From Guadua angustifolia (lineage: Eukaryota; Streptophyta; Magnoliopsida; Poales; Poaceae), in NCBI GenBank assembly GCA_036346375.1, contig CM070508.1, positions 11,526,852 through 11,590,851 of the forward strand: a stretch of 64,000 bases of DNA, read 5' to 3'. Within the stretch, counting starts at the first letter, position 1. Each line of letters starts with the position of its first letter. Below, in pieces: positions 24,341 through 36,189 of this stretch. Made by a program: the position numbers and the translations under genes. Under the pieces are notes generated by a model. That model was not told where the DNA came from. It saw only the letters and a list, made by a program, of their open reading frames with translations, and did not search any database.

Positions 24341-24880
24341 GATTAATTCAGAAAACCTATTTGAAAATGTTGTTGTTGTTTTTAAAATTAAGAAAAATTA
24401 AATAGAGCTTTAGAATAGTTGTTAGGCAACATACATCTATATGACATGTAATTTTTATTATTTAATTAATTGGTATGTTCTGTATTTGTGTGTATGTGTC
24501 TAAATAGCTGTTACCTTGAGTACTTTGACGATCCAACGCAGACCAATTGAAAGAGCGAGGAATGACTTGGAATAGGTTGTGCATGTTGTAAAACCTTTAA
24601 GTGATCGTAGAAATGTTTCGTTCGACCCGTCGTAGGCTACAAAAGTATTGAAGAAGAACGTACGGTGGTAGCGACTCTGTTACTCTCCTTGAGTTTTCAG
24701 AAGAATTTGTTGTGACGATGAAATGCCGGGCAAAAGAAGAGCGATCAATCAGCTGGAATAGGTTGTGTATGTTCTAAGAATCTTAAATTGGCTTTAAAAA
24801 TGTCTGTTGAACGTTTTGCAGGGCTTTAATATCCTGTGAATGGGACCTATGTCGTTAGCCTGCATGAAACTGACGACACA

Positions 24881-25380
24881 GAGTTAGTTGGTCCCACCTG
24901 CAGAGGCCAGTGTGTCTCTGCAGGTGGGACCAACTAACTCTATGTCGTCGGTTTCAAGTAGGCTGACGACATAGGTCGTGTGTCTCTGCAGGTGGGACTG
25001 CCGCTGCCACGAAACTTAAATTTGGTCTAGGGTTGGGCCTCTGTGTCGTCGGTTTGCATGAAACCGACGACACAGAGTTAGTTGGTCCCACCTGCAGAGG
25101 CCAGTGTGTCTCTGCAGGTGGGACCAACTAACTCTATGTCGTCGGTTTCAAGTAGGCTGACGACATAGGTCGTGTGTCTCTGCAGGTGGGACTGCCGCTG
25201 CCACGAAACTTAAATTTGGTCTAGGGTTGGGCCTCTGTGTCGTCGGCCTGCATGAAACCGACGACACGAGTTAGCTGGGGGCTGAGGTGGGACCTGCCAC
25301 GCCACTTAAACTTAAATTTGGGTCTAGGGTTGGACCTCTGTGTCGTCGGCCTCATATATGCCGACGACACAGGCCTTAAT
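24881..25380. repeat. 194-bp tandem repeats with long internal palindromes (CACTA 2)
   Basis: Two nearly identical units start at 24881 and 25075, and a shorter diverged third starts at 25268. Each full unit contains a perfect inverted repeat with 25-bp arms (starting GAGTTAGTTGGTCCCACC) and a 10-base loop. The arms extend with single mismatches through flanking TGTCGTCGG motifs to about 42 bp. A further TGTCTCTGCAGGTGGGAC half-arm follows in each unit. The transposase-binding motif is thus presented as paired inverted sites on a very long potential hairpin. Confidence 0.9.
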
Positions 25381-25399
25381 TTAACTTGGCGCCGGCCCG

Positions 25400-25890
25400 T
25401 GCGCTAAGTCCCAGAGGGACTTAGCACCTTCTTGCGCCCGCCTCTGCGCCCACCGCCTCCTGCGCCCCCGCCCGCCGCCTCCTCCTCCTCAGCGCGCTCC
25501 GCCGCCGCCCCCTCCTCACTTGCGCGGCTGCCGCCGCCTCCTCTCTGTTGCCCGTCCTCCGCGCCCGGCTGCCCCCCCCCCACCGGCGCCGCCGCCCTCC
25601 CGTGCCGCGGACCCAGCCGCCCTCCCCGCCACGCCGCCCGTGCCCCTCCCGCGTCTGCCGCCCGGCCGCCCTGGCTGCCCGGTGCCCCATCCTCCGGCCG
25701 CCGGTGCCCCTCCTCACCCCACGCCACCGCCGCCCCCTCCTCGCCCGCGCCGCCCGCTGCCCGACCGTCTCCTCCCGGCTTCCCGTCCTCGGCTTCACAC
25801 GCTAGATCGCTGTGCTCCTCCCTCACGGACGAGCGTCCCCACGAATCTCCGGCCGCCGCCGCGCTCGACCGCCGTCAGTTGGTTAGTCTT
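25400..25890 (+). promoter_or_regulatory. GC-rich leader of CACTA 2
   Basis: An extremely C/G-rich block follows the 5' subterminal region and is open in several frames on both strands, giving Pro/Ala/Ser- or Arg/Gly-rich translations without domains. Position and composition match the block of CACTA 1 at 19931-20700. It is best read as promoter plus untranslated first exon; a donor-like CAGTTG/GTTAGT lies near 25880. A real Pro-rich protein cannot be excluded. Confidence 0.5.
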
Positions 25891-27295
25891 CTTCTCCACT
25901 CCATGCAGCTACTGACCTCCTGCGCCTTGCTTCTTCTACATCGACGGCCGTCAGTTTGTTATGAGCATTTGCATGTAGTTCAAGAACTATCACAGGAGGC
26001 ACAATGATGATTATGAGCATTTGCATGCATATGTTATATTGAAGGATAATTGCATATGACAGATTTAATATGATGCATTCAGCAATATGGATAGAATGTC
26101 ATTACCTTCAATCTGGGTTTAACTACTGGGAATTAAAATTGTGGCTTAGGAATCACTTGTTCCTTTGATGCTGATTTGTAAGGAGTTAACAATGAAATTT
26201 TGAACCCAGAAATCTGTATTTAGCAAGGAATAAATGTACTTGTCAAAATGTTCAGAATGTTCAAATTTTTTTTGACTGCTCAATGCGATAATTAAATTAT
26301 CCTGTGATTTCAGTACATACATATACTATTTGTATTCCCGAGGAAAAGCAGTTCCAAAACTTTGCCTTTTGACCATGTTGTCCCTCCTCTCCGCCACACA
26401 CATGGCCACCCTCTCCTCTGGTGGAACACCTGACCGCGCCTCTGACCGTGGGAGGTCGTCACACCCAAACCACGCCGCCCCGGCTGCCCCCGAGTTCGTC
26501 CACGCCGTCGGTCCCAGGTTTGTTCATTGCACTGCACCAAATGAGTTTGTGCCAGATAGTTTCCTGATTAACCTGAGATCAAAAGATGCGATATCATGCA
26601 TGAGGTACTTCTAGGTGTTTGTTTTGCTGATATATTGTGCATGGTTGTTATTATATTAAATACTGTCTTTTGTCTGCTGAGTGGATGTCCTAGTTTTAGG
26701 GGAGGTGCTGTCGAAATTTCTAATAATTTAGGAGAATGACAACTATAGACAAACATACAAATCCAGTATCATCATGGTAGTAAGAACAATCCACACCATC
26801 ATTGAATTTTCTATTAGATTTTTACTCGAGATGCTACACTTTCATAATTAGGCTTTTGGTTTGGTTCAACATTTAGCATCTGTAACATCAACCGAGCGAG
26901 TTAAACCCGTTCGGGCGCATATTTTCGTAAGGAGCTCGAGCGGTGATTCGTTGGGTTCCATTACGAAAAGTGTTGCGCTCTCGAGTATCCACGTTTTGGA
27001 CAGCCCACGGATGTGTGCTTGAGTACGATGGTCGTGACACGAGGGTGTACGGGTTGGGATTCGGCGGTATTTCCTTGTCGTTCTCCTAGTGCATAACATA
27101 AGTGGTGCGCGTACCCTCGTTGCACTCGGAGAACAACGGGTTATCTCGCCGGAATTCGACCGAGCACCCTCGTGCACACCACTTCAAATTAAGCCCACAT
27201 CGAAGGTGGGTAAGCCCTCCTATTTAGCAAGGCTTAAACCGTCTAAATCTGAAATTTGGATGCATGCATTGACGTTATGTAGTGGCGATCTTTGG
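25891..27295. other. CACTA 2 region between leader and tnp2, no clear gene
   Basis: The first half is AT-rich and intron-like. From about 26870 the sequence becomes mixed (TCTGTAACATCAACCGAGCG and onwards), probably 5' untranslated sequence of tnp2. A short frame at 26330-26614 has no recognisable domain. Confidence 0.45.
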
Positions 27296-30200
27296 ATGGA
27301 AGATCGGCGGTGGATGTACGATGGTTGGATGAAGTTTGGGAGACACACGGACAAGTGGATCGAGAAGGCTAGAGCATTCGTGGATGATGCTTTCGAAGAT
27401 TCTCCGACCCTAATCGTGGTCGTGTGGTGTCCTTGCGCTTTGCGTGCTCGAACACCGAGAAGAGGACCAAGAAGGATATTAGCCATCACCTATGTAGGCA
27501 TGGCTTCAAACCAAATTACTTTGTATGGGTAGCTCATGGCGAGAGGAAGCGTCCGTACCGGTGTGTGGCCCTGTGGATTTTGAAGAGGGCTACGACGAAG
27601 TCGAAGTTGATAGATTAGACGAGCTCACGGATGATGTGGCTCGGGCTTACGATCTCTCCCTTGAGGAAGAGTCCGAGCCACTTGCCGAACAATTCGAGAA
27701 GCTCCTTGATTCTGCCAAGTTGCCATTGCATGAGCATACCGATGTGACTGTACTCTCGGCAGTGTCGCGTCTAATGGCGGTGAAGACCAAGTACAGCCTG
27801 TCAGCCAATTGCTTCAATGACCTTTGCAAACTGCTGGATAGCCTCCTTCCGAGTGGACACAAGATGACTCGAATCTTTACGAGTCGAAGAAGCTTCTTGG
27901 CGTGTTAGGCATGCCGCGTGCGAGAGGATAGACTATTGCCCAAAGTTCGCATGCTTTATTGGAAGACCGATTCGGGCCGACTCACGTAAGCATTGTAATG
28001 AGAGTCGGTGCGAGGAAGTTAAATGTCAGAACGTGGAATGAGACAGACGACGGTGGCGGAAAACATTTCGTTTCTTTCCGATCATCGAGCGTCTGCGGCG
28101 TCAGACATGTCCAAGGCCACGGCGAGACACATGAGGTGGCACAAAGAGGGCAAGCGAGAAAGGAGGGCGTGATGATTCATCCGTCGATGCGAAGCTTGGA
28201 GGCACTTTGACCAACAACACCACAATTTTTGGCGGAGCCTAGGAATGTGCGTATAGGCCTCTCGACCGACGGGTTCACGCCATTCAATATGATGGCGCAC
28301 CAGACTCGTCTTTGTCCGTGTTCGCAATCCCGTACAACTGCCGCCTCAACTCGCTTGAAAGAAGAGTACATGTTTTTTCTGTTATAATACCCGGGCCTAA
28401 GTCTCTTGGCAAAAACTTAGATCTATTCATGCAACCTCTGGTAGAAGAGTGATCGACTGTGGACTAAAGGAGTCTTGACACATGATAGCTACAAGGGAAG
28501 AACTTTAGGATGTGTGCGCATACCGTGGTCAATACACGATTTTCAGCGTATGGCATGTTCTCGGGGTGGAGCACGCATGGAAAGTTGTCATGCCCTATAT
28601 GCTGCGTAACATCGATGCTTTCACTTGAAAATGGGGGTAAGTCTGTTGGTTCGATTGTCACCGTTGTTTCTGGAGCCAAGCACCTATTTAGGAATCAAAA
28701 AGGCATTTCGCAAAGGCAAGGCGTGAAGAAGGGGCCACCCGAACGTTTCGAAGTGCAAGATATCATCGACTGGCATGACAATCTAGCGGATATCGGGTAT
28801 GTGAAAGACTATGGTGAGGAGCACCATTGGACTCATAAGTGCAGCATCTACAACCTTCCTTATGCAAAAGACCTGAAGCTACCTCACAACATCGACGTGA
28901 TGCACCAAGAGAAAAATATGTGCGAGTCAGTCGTGAACACAAACTGGGACAACCCACAGAAGACTAAAGATAACAAGAAAGCATGTCTGGACTGCGCTCT
29001 GATATGTGATCGGCCAGACATGAACCTCGATGAGAATGAGAGGAAACCTAGGGCAAAATTCTGCCTTACACGTGGGCAAGTAAAGCAGATTCTTGATTGG
29101 ATTAAGGAAAAGGTTAAATTCCCAGATGGTTATCTGGCGAACCTTCGACATGCCGTTAGTATAGAGCAATGCAAGTTAAATGGGATGAATGCCCACGACT
29201 ACAAAGTCTTCATAGGCGTCTGTTTCGGTAGTGTGGCGTGGATATGTTGACGATGATATATGGATCACTTTGGCGAGCTTAGCTTCTTCTATCGAGAGCT
29301 CACAAGAAAAGAGATATCCGCATCGAGGATGGAGGAATTGGAGAAGGACATTGTCGTGCTTGTGACAAAGCTTGAGAAGATTTATGTCCTGGGTTTTTCA
29401 ATTGCATGCAACATCTATGGTTCATCGCCATATGGCGCTTAAAAGTTGGGGGCGCGCGATTAGGTGGATGTATGCCGTGGGCGCATGATGAAAAGTCTTA
29501 GAGCGAAGGTGAAGAACAAAGCACGAGTCGAAGGCGAGATTGCGAAGCTTACCGATTCAGAGATCGCCTACTTCACGGACAAATACTGCGACAAAAACAA
29601 GGTCCATGTGCCACAACCAAGGTATAAGAAGGCATGTCGCGAAGTACTTCCAACTTGAGGTGTTCCATGATCAAGTCGGATGCAATGTCGGCAAAAGCAC
29701 CACACGTGACTTGGGCCTTGACGGAAAAGGATTTGATTCAGTTGTATGTGTGCGACAACATGGATGAAATGAAGGTGTACATCGAGTAAGTCAATAAATG
29801 TCGAAATAAGTCATAAATACGTGCTTATGAAATAAATGTCTGAAATAAATATTAAATCTTGTAGTCAATTTATTCAAGAAGAGTGGGAAGGATCGGTGAA
29901 CCTTGAGGCGAACAAATTGACAATCTGAAACGGCGAGGCCGTGGACAAGGCCGCCCAAACTTTCTAACCTGGTTTCATTACCACGTAACCTTCTTCCTCT
30001 TATACAAGTTCACTTAATTTATAAATGTGTGGCATTTATTCCTTAATGAATTTTGTTTGAATGCTTGTGCAAATGTCAAAGACACCGCAGCGCACAACGA
30101 TCTCCGACAAATGTCACGTGGATGCACCAGTAGAATTAAGGTCCATGGATGCTATGATTGCCATGGATATCGATTTCGATCCGGCGGTGAGTCACTCGCC

Positions 30201-30802
30201 CCAATGCAACTACGGTGAACAATGGCGTCGTGAGTTATGTCACCGATGACTCGTGGTCCGGACATAGAGTACTATGGGATCATCGAGGATATTGTAGAAA
30301 TTTCGTATGAAGGCAACAAAGATCTCTCGCTCGTGCTTTTTCGTTGCAGATGGTTCCATCCAACTAGTGGGGTGCGGCGTACTCCAAAACTAGGACTAGT
30401 GGAGATCAATCATAAGAAGTCAGTATCAAAAGCCGACGTGTTCATTACGCCTAACAGTCGAAATGGTGTTCTATCTGCCGACGCCCACCCGAATTACAAA
30501 AGTTGGTGGATTGTACATAAATGTTTTCCACCGTAGATTGCCCGATCTCACGGAAGACGACTACGATTCTCACCTGGGCGTGGAGGTATTCCAAGAACAA
30601 GAGTTACCAGAGAGCAGACGTCGATATTGGTGATGGGCTAGATAATATTTTGGGATCAGTATACCCATCTCATATAGAAGGAGAAGAAGAGGAGGAAGAG
30701 GAAGAGGAAGAAGAAGAGGAAGAGGAAGAGGCAGAGGAAGAGGAAGAGGAAGCCGAAGAGGAAGAGGAAGAGGCAGAGGAAGAGGAAGCCGAAGATTTTT
30801 AA
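27296..30802 (+). pseudogene. tnp2-type transposase gene of CACTA 2, broken
   Basis: The start is taken at ATG 27296 because it reads MEDRRWMYDGWMKFGRH, the usual opening of the transposase-associated domain. After a frameshift near 27430 that domain continues (CSNTEKRTKKDISHHLCRHG, FVWVAHGE). The acidic/helical linker follows at 27525-27908. The tnp2 core appears at 28510-29250 with GMFSGWSTHGKLSCPICC, LPYAKDLKLPHNIDVMHQEK and VKFPDGYLANLRH. DUF4216 is at 30237-30536 (IEYYGIIEDIVEISYEG, VLFRCRWFHP), and the C-terminus ends in a run of glutamates encoded by GAAGAGGAA repeats. At least five frame changes and stops occur (for example near 27430, 27905, 29250, 29660 and 30535). The frame is disrupted in the catalytic core, so it cannot make an active enzyme. 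Confidence 0.83.
30678..30800 (+). repeat. Purine-only GAAGAG microsatellite (poly-Glu)
   Basis: About 120 bases are almost entirely purine on the plus strand (GGAAGAGGAAGAG, with occasional GCAGAG or GCCGAA), encoding a Glu-rich C-terminus of the tnp2 product. The mirror symmetry of such tracts can favour triplex DNA; here the likely cause is simple slippage. Confidence 0.85.
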
Positions 30803-30986
30803 GCTATTTAATTTTATAGGTTTAATTTTATATACTTTATGTCATTTAATTTTATATACATTTATATTTTACTCGTTTCAATTAATATCAATGTACTTTA
30901 TGTCATTTAATTTTATATACATTTATATTTTATTTGTTTTAATTAATATTAATGTACTTTATGTCATTTAATTTAATTTGTGCAGG

Positions 30987-33064
30987 ATGGCTCCGGTTAC
31001 GAAGAAGTTGGCTTCAAAATTGAAGAAGGTCTTCGGGAAGGGGGGCATGAGGAGTGCAGGCGAGGGCAGCTCACCCCAGTATGACGCTTCCGAGGAGGAG
31101 GAGGAGGTGGAGGAGCACCACACGACCACCGACTCCCAGGAGGTGGAGGAGCACCACACGACCACCGACGCGCTTGAGGAGGGGGATGAGGACGGGGACG
31201 AGGACATGGACTGGGATCCACGGGAGTCAACTGGTACCGAGTCAGGGGGTGCCTCGAGCTCCGCGGCAGCCAAGAAAAGTCGGGGGCGGAATAAATTGCC
31301 AAAAGCCCCCACAGATCCAGCCGACAGGATAGAGGTGGTTGTTTCTAGCGGGCAAAGGTATGTGCTACAAATTTTCGATGTCTTTTATTGCTAACCACAA
31401 ACTTGTTAACCACTTGTTATTAATTCTTCATGCAGGGGCTTGGTTTGCCTCAACAAGGGTAAGCAGGAGCCGGGCCACTTGCTAGGGGTGATCCTTAAGC
31501 AGCTCTACCCCGGGCGAGTGGGCGAGGGTGATGCTCGACGCCCGGTGACTAGGTGGAGCGACTACTCGCTCGTGGAGGACGACCAGGGAGGCACTGTCGC
31601 GGATCATTGCATAGCCGAGTTCTGGGTAAGTTGTCATTTCTATTGATGTTTTTGTGTTTATAGCTTCACGTGTTTGTTTCGTTTCAGGCGAGGTATCGGC
31701 TTGGCCCTGACGCATCCCAGGACGACTATGGTGCTTGTCGCCATGTGCTCGACACAATGGCGGCAAAAATGTCGAGGACGCCATCGAGTTATCCGCCGGA
31801 CGCGGTGATGAAGCACTACAAAAGCACGGGATGAAGATCTCGAGGGCACTTGCCTTGCGGCGATACCTCGGCGAAGGAGTACCGACCTTGGCGTCTGGAT
31901 GGATGGACAAGTGTCCACACGCTGGAGGCAGCTCGCAAGATGTGGGCATCCGGAGTGGATCGAGAGGTCCAAGAGGAGCAGGGGAATCGAGAAGCCAACC
32001 CCGAGATCTGTGTGACCTACCTAGGTGGGACGAGGCATGGGGCACGTCGCGCGATATCGTAAGTATACTAAGTACAACTCTAGCATTCTTGTCAATTCAG
32101 TTTTTCATTTCACATTTGAAATTGAGCTGCAGGAGGCGAGACGGACTTGATCCCGACGAGTTCACCGTGTGACGCCTTGAGCACACACGCCCGTGTCCGA
32201 CTCGACGAGACGCAACCACCGATGCCCCATTGCCCAGAGAAGATTGTAAGTGATTTGTCTCTTTTCGCTACTCTCTACTACTTCAATTGTGGCGTGCTAA
32301 TCCACTTCATATCTTATTTGTTTCGCAGACACATACGGTGCAACCATGAAGGAGAAGCACGGTGCGATCAGTGACCCCTTGACCATGCCGGTCGACCCTT
32401 TGGTCATCTGACCGATTCGGTGGGAGGAGTCACGGCAGACTTCGGCTTCATGGACTCGGTGGTGGCGCCCGACTCGTCTGAGGCCAAGTCGATCGCGTCG
32501 GCAATGAGCCGCCTCTTCCACCAAATGCATTTGGAAGCCCAGCGAAGATGATCGCAGAGAGCAAAGAGCAGAGGCAAAGGACGAGCAATGAGGGACGAAA
32601 GCGGCGGAGGCAAAGCGGAGCGAGAGGAGGATAGGAGGCGGTACGAGGCCCTCCAAAGTCAGAACCTCTGGATGATCAACTATATACAGGTAATTAAGAT
32701 TGTATATGTAACTACATTGTATTTACACGTTTCAGATGCTAACATATCATATCCACAGTCGTTGCAGGGGGCGGGACCCTCCGGCCAGCCGCAGATGCCA
32801 CCTCTGCCGCCTTTCTTCACGCAGACGCTGACGCCGGGGGTAATGCATTTTGTTCCACTTTTCACTAACTATTCATACAAGTACACAAATGCACACAAGT
32901 TTTGAAAATTGTGGTTTTCTCTAATCTTGTAGGTGTCCACCTCAGCTGCGCCTGCTCCTGCGATGAATGCTCCGCAGGGAGGTGATTCCAGTGGCACAAG
33001 ATCGGCCACAGATCAATTTGTCGACGGGGTGTTTGCTGATCCTCCGACGGGTTCACAGACTTAG
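30987..33064 (+). pseudogene. Transposase_24 (TnpA-like) gene of CACTA 2, seven exons, frameshifted
   Basis: ATG 30987 lies just after a TTTGTGCAG acceptor and opens a basic N-terminus (TKKLASKLKKVFGKGG) followed by an acidic/His-Thr repeat (EVEEHHTTTDSQEVEEHH). Canonical GT-AG borders can be placed for exons 30987-31357, 31436-31625, 31688-32058, 32133-32245, 32329-32689, 32759-32839 and 32933-33064 (stop TAG). Exon 2 encodes a DNA-binding-type block (GHLLGVILKQLYPGRV, VTRWSDYSLVED) and exon 3 starts ARYRLGPDASQDDYGACRHV, as in transposase_24. A frameshift near 31829 leads to TGA 31832-31834, while the continuation MKISRALALRRYL is in another frame, and exon 4 is also out of register. The C-terminus is Pro/Gln/Ser-rich. 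It would bind the CCGACGACACAG repeats (inference). Strong splice sites beside few lesions suggest recent decay. Confidence 0.75.
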
Positions 33065-33336
33065 TTATTTATTCTGCTGGTTCATAGACTTGTTGATTGT
33101 GAATGTGATGTACTCGTTTGGTTTGTGAGCTGAATTTGTGAATTATTGATGCATTTTGCTATATATGCGTTTGTGATCAATTGTGAATTGTATCGGTGAA
33201 TGCGAATGTGGTCTTGTGTGTGAAATTATATGTCGTAATTGTTCTGGGCAATTGGGGATATAAAACTGCTGGGAATGGGGTTTTTTTGCAGGTTAAAATT
33301 GGATTTTTTTTAATTCCCAGTATTTTTTTTACAACC

Positions 33337-33879
33337 TGTGTCCTCGGCTCTAACCATGCCGACGACACAAGATAGCCCCAGGTTCTGGCACCAGAAGGGG
33401 TCTGTGTCGTCGGCTATAGCCCAGGCCGAGGACACAGATGTCCACTCTGTGTCCTCGGCTCTGACCATGCCGACGACACAAGATAGCCCCAGGTTCTGGC
33501 ACCAGAAGGGGTCTGTGTCGTCGGCTATAGCCCAGGCCGAGGACACAGATGTCCACTCTGTGTCGGCAGCATTAATTAGGCCGAGGACACAAGTGTCCCC
33601 TCTGTATCGGCAGCTTTAAGTTGGCCGACGACACAAGTGTTCCATCTGTATCGGTAGCCTGCGTTAAGCCGACGACAAATGTCTGGGTGTCGGGCCGGCC
33701 CCGGATGGCATCTGTGTCGTCGGGATTTATTGTGGCCGTCGACATAGGTTGGTTGTGTCGTCGACTCTGTGTCGTGGGACTTGTGTCGTCGGGAGGCCAA
33801 CGACAGAGACCTGTGTCGGCGGTTTTGGCATCTGTGTCGTCGGTAAAAGCCGAGGACACTGAGCAAGATCCCTGTAGTG
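33337..33879. repeat. 3' subterminal repeats of CACTA 2, including a 111-bp tandem pair
   Basis: The unit beginning TCCTCGGCTCTAACCATGCC is repeated at 33341 and 33452 (period 111 bp, nearly identical), then replaced by shorter units (CTGTGTCGGCAGC..., CTGTATCGGCAGC...) up to the terminal inverted repeat. Each unit holds a convergent pair of CCTCGGC / GCCGACGACACA motifs. The open frames here are translations of the repeat and not genes. Confidence 0.88.
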
Positions 33880-34749
33880 GATGATGCAGTGATATGTGGA
33901 TCTGTGGTCCATCTGTCAACATGAACTTGCTGTTGTTGGCTTATTGCAGAGCTGATACTTTAAGTTCTCAATTAAGTAAGAAAAGAGCAAGACATCGTGC
34001 TCAATTACTATGTCTACTCTCTTTTGGTTGAAATTGTGGTTAGGCTTGAGTGGTCCAAGTTACTGATGCCTAATTTTTGTTTGGGAAAATTGATCTTTTG
34101 CTTATTGAGGATTGAAATTGTGTAGATATGAATATATGACTAGTAATCTACATTTTTCAGGCCATCAACATTGAAGGTCTTGCATTGGACAAGTTCCTGG
34201 CGTCTCATGTTGCAAGTGAAGCTACTCACGGGCACTTGTATTTTTCTCTTCTATGGCATTGAGCAAGTGAAGCAGTTGTGTGCGCCTGTCTTTAGCTAAA
34301 TGAATATTGTCAACTAATGGAATGGACTTATGGATATGGATATGTATTTTTCTCTTGTATGGCATGGACTTATGGATATGGATATGTATTTTTCTCTTGT
34401 ATGCCATTGACTTATGGACATGGATATGTATTTTTATCTCCTATGGCATTGACTTGTGGATATGGATGTAAAAAATAATATGGAATTTATTTATTTCTAG
34501 CAGTTGTTCCTCATCCTATGTTTTGTGCATCCCCTTGGAAACCAGTTATTCATATTGCTGCTTTCTCACAATCTTACTACTCACAGCACAATTGGGTAGT
34601 TGAAATGCATAAATCGGTACATCATAGTTGAAGTGCATAAATCGGTACATCATATATAAAGTGCTTAAACTAGTACATCATAGTTGAAGTGCATAAATTG
34701 GTACATCATATATAGTTGAAGTGCATAAACTAGTACATCATCGATTCGC
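33880..34749. other. Harbinger internal region left of the transposase; short tandem repeats
   Basis: Harbinger DNA resumes after CACTA 2. A possible exon (acceptor ATTTTTCAG before 34161, then AINIEGLALDKFLASHVASE) could belong to the plus-strand unit at 21990-23589. Two tandem repeats follow: about 50-bp units built on ACTTATGGATATGGATATG (34326-34470), and 28-33-bp units built on AGTTGAAGTGCATAAA...GTACATCAT (34598-34741). Confidence 0.5.
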
Positions 34750-36067
34750 CTACATCCCTCCATACTGACGCCATAAGTGCTCCACTAGATCTGCTTGAAG
34801 CTGAGAGTGAGCTTGTCTATTTCTGATGGATTGATGAGTTTGAATAAACTCATAAAGCTCAGGTGTTCTTTCATGGGAGACTGCAACATTTTCTCCCATT
34901 GCATCGTAATTGTAGTCAACTGGACCTCCATCCCGTTCATCTTTAATTATCATGTTATGCATGATGATACATGCTGTCATGATATCTCGAAGTGTTTCTT
35001 GATACCAAAAACGAGCTGGTCCACGGACGATTGCAAAACGCGCCTGTAAAACTCCAAATGCTCGTTCCACATCCTTCCTAGCTGCTTCCTGAGCTTCTGC
35101 AAAATGTTTTCTCTTATTCCCTTGGGGAGCTGGTATTGTCTTCACAAATATTGCCCATGAAGGATATATTCCATCGCAAGATAGTATCCCATTGTGTAGT
35201 TGTGACCGTTCACGAGTATAATTCATACGGAGCATGCCCTTCACTAACTTAGCAAAGAGAGGGACCGGTGAAGAACATTAATATCATTGTGAGACCACGT
35301 AAACCAAAAAAGCATGCCATATCCAAAGATCTTGGGAAGCAACGGCTTCAAGAATGATTGTTGGCTCATGAACATGACCAGTATACATGCCTTGCCATGC
35401 CGCAGGACAATTTTTCCACTTCCAATGCATGCAATCTATGCTCCCTAGCATTCCTGGAAAACCTCTTTCCTCACCAATTGCAAGTAATCTAGCAGTATCA
35501 TTCTGATTTGGAGATCTTAAATACTCATCTCCAAATATTTCAATAATAGCTTTCACAAACCTTTTCAGGCTCTCTATAGCAGTACTTTCTCCAATCCGAA
35601 CATAATCGTCAATAGCATCTGCTACTACTCCGTAAGCTAGCATCCGAAATGCTGCGGTTACCTTCTGCAAACAAGATAACCCAAGCTTTCCAGCACAATT
35701 CCTCTTCTGCACAAAATAATTATCATGTGCTTCTCTGACATGCAATATCTTGAAGAAATAAAGGCCGATTCATTGAAACTGCGTCGAAAAGAAAGTAGAG
35801 TGTAGATAGTAGGATGAACACAATCTGTGCGAAATAAAGAATGAATAATTCTATACTGCGTCGAAAGAAGGGACGGGCCATAGATAGGAGGATCGATAAA
35901 ATAGTCTGAAAGCAGTCTAGCATGTCCTTCTTGCCTATTGCGATGAACGACTTGGCGGCCAGAGTCGAACCGCCATGGAGTGGAAGATTCACACCTTGAT
36001 CTTCCATCCGGGCTCGTATCTGTTGTAAGAAGAAACACGTACTCATTGTTTCGCTCGGACTCCTCAT
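34750..36067 (-). pseudogene. PIF/Harbinger DDE transposase, frameshifted
   Basis: Minus-strand segments in order: N-terminal helical part (to about 35740; MNRPLFLQDI, then in another frame HVREAHDNYFVQKRN); a helix-turn-helix-like stretch (LSCLQKVTAAFRMLAYGV, DDYVRIGESTAIESLKRF); the first catalytic Asp in PGMLGSIDCMHWKWKNCP; HDVHEPTIILEAVASQDLWIWHAF-like TIILEAVASQDLWIWHAF; and, after a broken stretch at about 35245-35310 where the second Asp (HNDINVL) is out of frame, the C-terminal part with DGIYPSWAIFVKTI, the Glu in KDVERAFGVLQARF, and ACIIMHNMI. At least three frame changes (near 35740, 35300, 35250) prevent a full product. It is the usual HARBI1-type enzyme of plant Harbinger elements, which cuts at TWA targets. 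The 26-bp array lies directly upstream. Confidence 0.9.
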
Positions 36068-36189
36068 CTTCCGAGAGACATTGTGAGACTAAGTTTGACG
36101 ACTCATTACGATATTGTAGGTAGTAAACAACTTTGAAATGTGCGAGACCATTGAACTACAAATGGGTCTCTATATAGAGCGAGAATAAT

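Larger units (their letters stand above)
23816..33879 (+). mobile_element. CACTA transposon 2 (10.1 kb), nested in Harbinger
   Basis: The left end is CACTACAGGAAACGAGCTC; the right end read on the minus strand is CACTACAGGGATCTTGCTC. Both are followed by a GTGTCCTCGGC subterminal motif and flanked by the 3-bp duplication GAT (23813-23815 and 33880-33882). The plus-strand genes are tnp2-like (27296-30802) and transposase_24-like (30987-33064). Subterminal regions are dense in the CTGTGTCGTCGG / CCGACGACACAG motif. This family is distinct from CACTA 1 (different inverted repeats and motif). Frameshifts in both genes suggest it is not autonomous, although the second gene's splice sites remain good. 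Confidence 0.93.

Noticed and set aside
25404..26007. Long Pro/Arg/Gly-rich frames on both strands
   Set aside because: All arise from extreme GC content in the CACTA 2 leader; several overlapping frames are equally open and none has a domain.
33338..33619. Open frame with a repeated 37-residue unit
   Set aside because: It is a translation of the 111-bp subterminal tandem repeat of CACTA 2; frames on both strands are open because the period is a multiple of three.
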